DNA of 64,000 bases. Source: Streptomyces bluensis. GTDB lineage: Bacteria; Actinomycetota; Actinomycetes; Streptomycetales; Streptomycetaceae. The DNA lies in NCBI RefSeq assembly GCF_014650715.1, contig NZ_BMVM01000005.1, forward strand, positions 1 through 64,000. Direction: 5' to 3'. The notes beneath the pieces were generated by a model that ran no database searches, was not told the DNA's origin, and saw nothing but the letters and a program-made list of their open reading frames with translations. Made by a program: the position numbers and the translations under genes. This document shows, one piece after another, positions 60,347 to 64,000 of this stretch (positions are counted from its first letter, which is position 1; the number at the start of each line of letters is the position of its first letter).

Positions 60347-61021
60347 ATGGCCCCGCAGCACAGACCCGCCCTGCCCGTGCTGGGCGGCAGAAAGCCCAGC
60401 TACCGGGAACGGGTCGCGGACGCGCTGCGGGCCGCGCTGATCGCGGGCGAACTGCGTCCCGGCGAGGTGTACTCGGCCCCCGGCCTCGCCACCCGCTTCG
60501 GGGTCTCCGCCACCCCGGTGCGCGAGGCCATGCTCGACCTCGCCAAGGAGGGCCTGGTCGACACCGTCCCCAACAAGGGCTTCCGGGTCACCGCCGTGTC
60601 CGAGCGGCAACTCGACGAGTACACCCACATCCGCTCCCTGATCGAGATCCCCACGACGGCCGACCTCGCGATCAGCGCCGACCCCGTCGACCTGGAGGCG
60701 CTGCGCCCGCTCGCCCAGGAGATCGTCACGTCCGCCGCGACCGGCGACCTCATCTCCTACGTCGAGGCCGACCTCCGCTTCCACCTGGGTCTGCTGTCCC
60801 TGGCCGGCAACACCCATCTGGTGGAGGTCGTACGGGACGTGCGGCGCCGCTCCCGACTGTACGGACTGACGGCGCTGGCGGAGGCGGGACGACTGGAGGC
60901 CTCCGCGAAGGAGCACCTGGAACTCCTGGACGCCCTGCTGGCGAGGGACGAGGAGGCGGTGAGAGAGGTGATGACGCGTCACTTGGGTCATGTACGGGGC
61001 CTGTGGGCAAGTAAGACCTAG
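60347..61021 (+). CDS. GntR-family regulator, FCD subfamily
   Basis: A 224-residue regulator. The winged HTH Y-S-A-P-G-L-A-T-R-F-G-V-S-A-T-P-V-R-E-A-M is near residues 44-64. The helical FCD effector domain (about 85-215) has Asp and His residues (D-L-R-F-H-L-G near 140, R-H-L-G-H-V-R-G at the end) that normally bind a metal and a small acid. It closes the hydroxyproline operon, 44 bp after the epimerase, and most likely represses it. Its stop abuts the stop of the convergent ABC ATPase gene with no base between. Confidence 0.92.
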   Translation: MAPQHRPALPVLGGRKPSYRERVADALRAALIAGELRPGEVYSAPGLATRFGVSATPVREAMLDLAKEGLVDTVPNKGFRVTAVSERQLDEYTHIRSLIEIPTTADLAISADPVDLEALRPLAQEIVTSAATGDLISYVEADLRFHLGLLSLAGNTHLVEVVRDVRRRSRLYGLTALAEAGRLEASAKEHLELLDALLARDEEAVREVMTRHLGHVRGLWASKT

Positions 61022-61807
61022 TCAGGCTGTTCCCCGCTTGGCCGCCTGAATCTGCTCGTACACCCGCGTCCGCAACTCCGCGAACCGCGGAGCGACCCGC
61101 GTACGCAACTGATCCCGCGCCTCAGGAAGATCCACCTTCACCTGCTCCCGTACGACCGTGGGAGACGCCGAGAGAACGAGTACCCGCTCACCCAGATACA
61201 CGGCCTCGTCGATGTCATGGGTGACGAACAGAATCGTGATCCCGCGCTCGCGCCACAACCCCCGCACCAAGTCCTCAAGGTCCGCCCGCGTCTGCGCGTC
61301 CACCGCCGCGAACGGCTCGTCCATCAGCAGCACATCCGGCTCGTACGCGAGCGCCCGCGCGATGGCGACACGCTGCTGCATACCGCCGGACAGCTGCCAC
61401 GGGTACGCCCCGGTGGCATCGGCGAGACCGACGGAGGCCAGCGCGTCGGCGACCAGCGCACGACGCCGCGCCTTGGTCAACGGCTTCTGTCTGAGCGGCA
61501 GTTCGACGTTGGCGCCGACCCGCATCCAGGGAAAGAGGCTGCGGCCGTACTCCTGGAAGACCACCGCCATGCCGGGCGGCGGCCCACTCACCGGCCGCCC
61601 CTCCAGCAGGACCTCACCCGAGGTGGGTGTGAGGAGCCCGGCGACACACTTCAGCAGCGTGGTCTTGCCGCAGCCCGAGGGACCCACCAGACAGACGAGT
61701 TCACCCGCGTCGACGGTGAACGTGAGGTTGCCCACCGCCTCCACCCGGCGGCCGGAGCCCTCGTAGACCTTCCTCAGGCCGCGTACGTCGAGCATGGACT
61801 GCCCCAT
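61022..61807 (-). CDS. ABC transporter ATPase, nitrate/sulfonate/taurine type
   Basis: A 261-residue ATPase with Walker A G-P-S-G-C-G-K-T-T near residue 45, Q-loop F-Q-E-Y-G-R-S-L-F-P-W near 90, signature L-S-G-G-M-Q-Q-R-V near 142, Walker B L-L-M-D-E-P-F near 165 and the switch V-T-H-D near 200. The F-P-W after the Q-loop is typical of SsuB/TauB-type transporters. Two Met codons 12 bases apart (61807, 61795) can start it. It is the last gene of a four-gene importer operon. Confidence 0.94.
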   Translation of the reverse strand: MGQSMLDVRGLRKVYEGSGRRVEAVGNLTFTVDAGELVCLVGPSGCGKTTLLKCVAGLLTPTSGEVLLEGRPVSGPPPGMAVVFQEYGRSLFPWMRVGANVELPLRQKPLTKARRRALVADALASVGLADATGAYPWQLSGGMQQRVAIARALAYEPDVLLMDEPFAAVDAQTRADLEDLVRGLWRERGITILFVTHDIDEAVYLGERVLVLSASPTVVREQVKVDLPEARDQLRTRVAPRFAELRTRVYEQIQAAKRGTA

Positions 61808-61839
61808 TCCGAGCGTCTTCCCGAGCTTCTTCTCATACT

Positions 61840-62619
61840 TCACGACGACCGCCGGGAAGCCGCGCGCAGTCCGTGGTACCAGGCGAGGACCCGCCGCTCG
61901 ACCAGGTGGAAGACAAGCGACAGAAGGAACCCGAGCAGGCCCAGGACGAGGATGCCGGTCCACATGTCGGGGATCGCGAACCCGCGCTGGAACTGCACGA
62001 TGGTGAAGCCGATCCCGTTGCTGGCCGCGAACATCTCGCTGATCACCATCAGGATGATGCCGATGGACAGGGCCTGCCGGAGCCCCGCGAAGATCTGCGG
62101 GCTCGCCGACCGCAGGACCACGTCCCGCAGGCGGGCCATGCCCGTGATGCCGTAGGACCGGGCGGTCTGGGACATCACCGGGTCCACCGCCCGTACACCC
62201 TCGACCGTGTTGAGCAGGACCGGCCACACGCAGCCGCTCGCGATCACAGCGATCTTCATGCTGTCGCCGATGCCCGCGAACAGCATGACGACCGGCACGA
62301 GGACGGGCGGCGGGACCGCCCGCAGGAACTCCAGAACCGGTTCGCACACGGCTCGTACGCGACGGTACGAGCCGATGACCGTGCCCAGCGCGACGCCCCC
62401 CACGGCCGCCGCCGCGTAACCGGCCAGCAGGCGCAGCACACTGGGCAGGACGTCGGCGCGCAGCCGCTCGCCCGTCCACACGTCGGGGAACGTGGTGAGG
62501 ATCGTGCGCAGCGGCGGCCAGTACACGTCGGTGCTGTCGTCGGACGTCAGCCACCAGGCCGCCACCAGCAGCGCCGGCAGTGCCACGACGAAGAACAGCC
62601 GCAGGGCCAGGCGTTTCAC
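61840..62619 (-). CDS. ABC transporter permease (SsuC type), second copy
   Basis: A 259-residue membrane permease with about six helices. The cytoplasmic loop A-R-S-Y-G-I-T-G-M-A-R-L-R-D-V-V-L near residue 155 is the EAA-like contact site for the ATPase. The GTG at 62619 has GGAGG five bases upstream and overlaps the stop of the first permease gene (GTGA). With the paralogous partner it would form a heterodimeric channel, less common than the usual single-permease SsuC homodimer. Confidence 0.93.
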   Translation of the reverse strand: MKRLALRLFFVVALPALLVAAWWLTSDDSTDVYWPPLRTILTTFPDVWTGERLRADVLPSVLRLLAGYAAAAVGGVALGTVIGSYRRVRAVCEPVLEFLRAVPPPVLVPVVMLFAGIGDSMKIAVIASGCVWPVLLNTVEGVRAVDPVMSQTARSYGITGMARLRDVVLRSASPQIFAGLRQALSIGIILMVISEMFAASNGIGFTIVQFQRGFAIPDMWTGILVLGLLGFLLSLVFHLVERRVLAWYHGLRAASRRSS

Positions 62620-63395
62620 ACCATCACCTCCCCGCGCACCGACTGGTGCCAGGCCAGCGTCCGGCGCTCCACCGCCCGCGCGCCCACGTTGATCAGCAGC
62701 CCGAGCGCGCCGGTGACCACCACGAGCGCGTACATCTCCGGCACGGCCTGCGAGGTCTGGGCCACGGCGATGCGCTGGCCCAACCCCGGTGCGCCGATGA
62801 CGAGTTCGGCGGTCACCGCAAGAATGAGGGCGACCGCGGCGGCAAGGCGGACACCCGTCATGACGTACGGCAGGGCCGTGGGCCACAGGACGTGACGGAC
62901 CCGGGCCCAGGCACCGAGGCCGTAACTGCGGGCCGTGTCCTCGGCGACCGGGTCGACGTCCTGGACGCCGTACAGCACCTGGATCAGCACCTGCCAGAAC
63001 GACGCGTACACCACCAGCAGGAGCACCGAGCGCAGTTCCGAGCCGTAGAGGAGGACCGCGAGAGGGATCAGGGCGACCGACGGGATCGGACGCAGGAACT
63101 CGATGGTGGAGGCGGTCGCCTCGCGCAGGAACGGCACCATCGAGATCACGACCCCGGCGAGGATCCCGGCCGTCACCGCGATCGCCAGCCCCAGCGCCCA
63201 GCCGGTGAGCGTGTCGCCGAGCGCGGTCCAGAACGCCTCGTCGCCGAACTCGGTGACGAGCGCGCCCGACACGCGGGTGAGCGGCGGGAAGTAGTCCCCG
63301 GAGACGACTCCGAACCGGGAGACCGCCTCGCACAGCGCGAGGAAGCCCACGATCCCGGCCGCGCCCAGGGCCGCGCCCGCCCGCCTGCCCTTCAC
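62616..63395 (-). CDS. ABC transporter permease (SsuC type), first copy
   Basis: A 259-residue permease with a similar layout to the gene at 61840. Its EAA-like loop is A-R-S-Y-G-L-G-A-W-A-R-V-R-H-V-L near residue 155, and helix 1 begins about ten residues in. It overlaps the end of the binding-protein gene by four bases. The two permeases are clearly related but diverged, which suggests an old duplication. Confidence 0.93.
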   Translation of the reverse strand: MKGRRAGAALGAAGIVGFLALCEAVSRFGVVSGDYFPPLTRVSGALVTEFGDEAFWTALGDTLTGWALGLAIAVTAGILAGVVISMVPFLREATASTIEFLRPIPSVALIPLAVLLYGSELRSVLLLVVYASFWQVLIQVLYGVQDVDPVAEDTARSYGLGAWARVRHVLWPTALPYVMTGVRLAAAVALILAVTAELVIGAPGLGQRIAVAQTSQAVPEMYALVVVTGALGLLINVGARAVERRTLAWHQSVRGEVMV

Positions 63396-64000
63396 GGCAG
63401 CAGCTTGTCCAGGTCCGGGGCCTCCTCGAACAGGCCGTCCTGCACACCCAGTTCGGAGAGCCGCTCGATGGAGCCGCGGTCCGGCTCGGCGGGCCAGCGG
63501 GGCAGGGTCAGCTCGTCCAGCAGGGCCTCCGGGATCTTCGTGTACGTGGTGAGGATCTGGCGGACCTCCTCGGGGTGGCTGTCGGCGTACGTGAGGGATT
63601 CGACCGTGGCCTCCTGGAACCTCTTCACCAGCTCCGGGTTCTTCCGGGCGTACTGCTGGGAGGTGAAGTACATGGCCACGGTGAGGTTCGGGTCCACGTC
63701 GTAGTAGAACGACGCGATCGACTTGCCGCCCGCCGCCCTGACGGTGGCGAGCGCCGGTTCCACGGTGCAGGCGCCGTCCACCTGTCCCTTGTCGAGCGCG
63801 GCCGGCATCCGGTCGAACGGCATCTCGACGAACTCGACCTTGGACGGGTCGCCGCCGTCCTTGCGGACGGACTCCTTGATCGAGGTGTCACAGATGTTGT
63901 TGAGCGTGTTGGCCGCGACCTTCCTGCCCTCCAACTGCTTCGGGGACGTGACGGGGCTGCCCTTCCTCACCGTGAGGCCCGCGTAGTCGGCATCGTCCTT
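63392..64000 (-). CDS. ABC substrate-binding protein, NMT1/sulfonate type (5' part missing)
   Basis: The C-terminal 202 residues of a periplasmic-type binding protein; the gene continues past the right edge, where the frame is still open (K-D-D-A-D-Y-A-G-L). P-F-D-R-M-P-A-A-L-D-K-G-Q-V-D-G-A near residue 70 of the visible part is the hinge region usual in NMT1/THI5/SsuA-like proteins. The family binds sulfonates, nitrate, pyrimidine precursors or other small compounds. The substrate is unknown, but import of an imino acid for the adjacent hydroxyproline operon cannot be ruled out. Confidence 0.92.
   Translation of the reverse strand, partial: KDDADYAGLTVRKGSPVTSPKQLEGRKVAANTLNNICDTSIKESVRKDGGDPSKVEFVEMPFDRMPAALDKGQVDGACTVEPALATVRAAGGKSIASFYYDVDPNLTVAMYFTSQQYARKNPELVKRFQEATVESLTYADSHPEEVRQILTTYTKIPEALLDELTLPRWPAEPDRGSIERLSELGVQDGLFEEAPDLDKLLP

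Overview
The window reads as a stretch of a Streptomyces chromosome or that of a close relative. GC content is very high and third positions are almost all G or C. GTG starts are common, Shine-Dalgarno sites are of the GGAG type, several exported proteins carry twin-arginine signals, and the gene set is typical of the genus: zwf-opcA-gnd with a solo OpcA, a sugar ABC importer without its own ATPase, an Sfp-type phosphopantetheinyl transferase and an EspR-like XRE regulator. I saw no rRNA, tRNA, CRISPR array, integrase or transposase. Coding density is high and the only gap above 300 bases is 23541-24013.

Layout. 0-8 kb: a GT-B-like protein beside a STAND ATPase, a serine hydrolase, an F420/FMN split-barrel protein and two secreted proteins of unknown role. 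7.9-13.1 kb: a quinate/shikimate catabolic locus (MHS transporter, TetR regulator, shikimate/quinate dehydrogenase, 3-dehydroshikimate dehydratase fused to an HPPD-like domain), with one 27-bp operator-like sequence in front of both transcription units. 13.1-16.4 kb: a membrane protein with pentapeptide-like repeats and a ThDP enzyme. 16.4-19.9 kb: the oxidative pentose phosphate operon zwf-opcA-gnd, then an AraC regulator and a frameshifted LysR gene. 22-26 kb: a secreted GH16-CBM6 glucanase under a LacI-type operator and a Tat lipoprotein sulfatase. 26-28.5 kb: an IclR regulator divergent from an acyl-CoA ligase.

28.5-44.8 kb is a large sugar locus. A minus-strand series (PfkB kinase, sugar-binding lipoprotein, two permeases, GH2 beta-galactosidase, then two Tat-exported phosphoesterase-like proteins) diverges from a plus-strand series (DeoR regulator, GH4 glycosidase, GH38 alpha-mannosidase). 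A sulfotransferase follows, then a 243-bp palindromic element and an ATP-grasp protein.

47.6-55.4 kb is the most unusual part. A metallophosphoesterase, a phosphopantetheinyl transferase and a solitary isoprenyl diphosphate synthase run rightward. They meet a leftward operon that encodes an XRE regulator, an ImmA/IrrE-type protease, a seven-helix membrane protein, an FAD monooxygenase and a 75-residue protein ending in W-C-P-E-I. A stand-alone MmyB-like ligand-binding protein diverges from the XRE gene across a perfect 10+10 inverted repeat. I infer an isoprenoid-linked sensing or signalling module.

55.5-61.0 kb is a trans-4-hydroxyproline catabolic operon: three-part D-hydroxyproline dehydrogenase, DapA-family deaminase, 2-epimerase and an FCD-type GntR regulator. 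It is followed on the other strand by a nitrate/sulfonate-type ABC importer that is cut by the right edge of the window.
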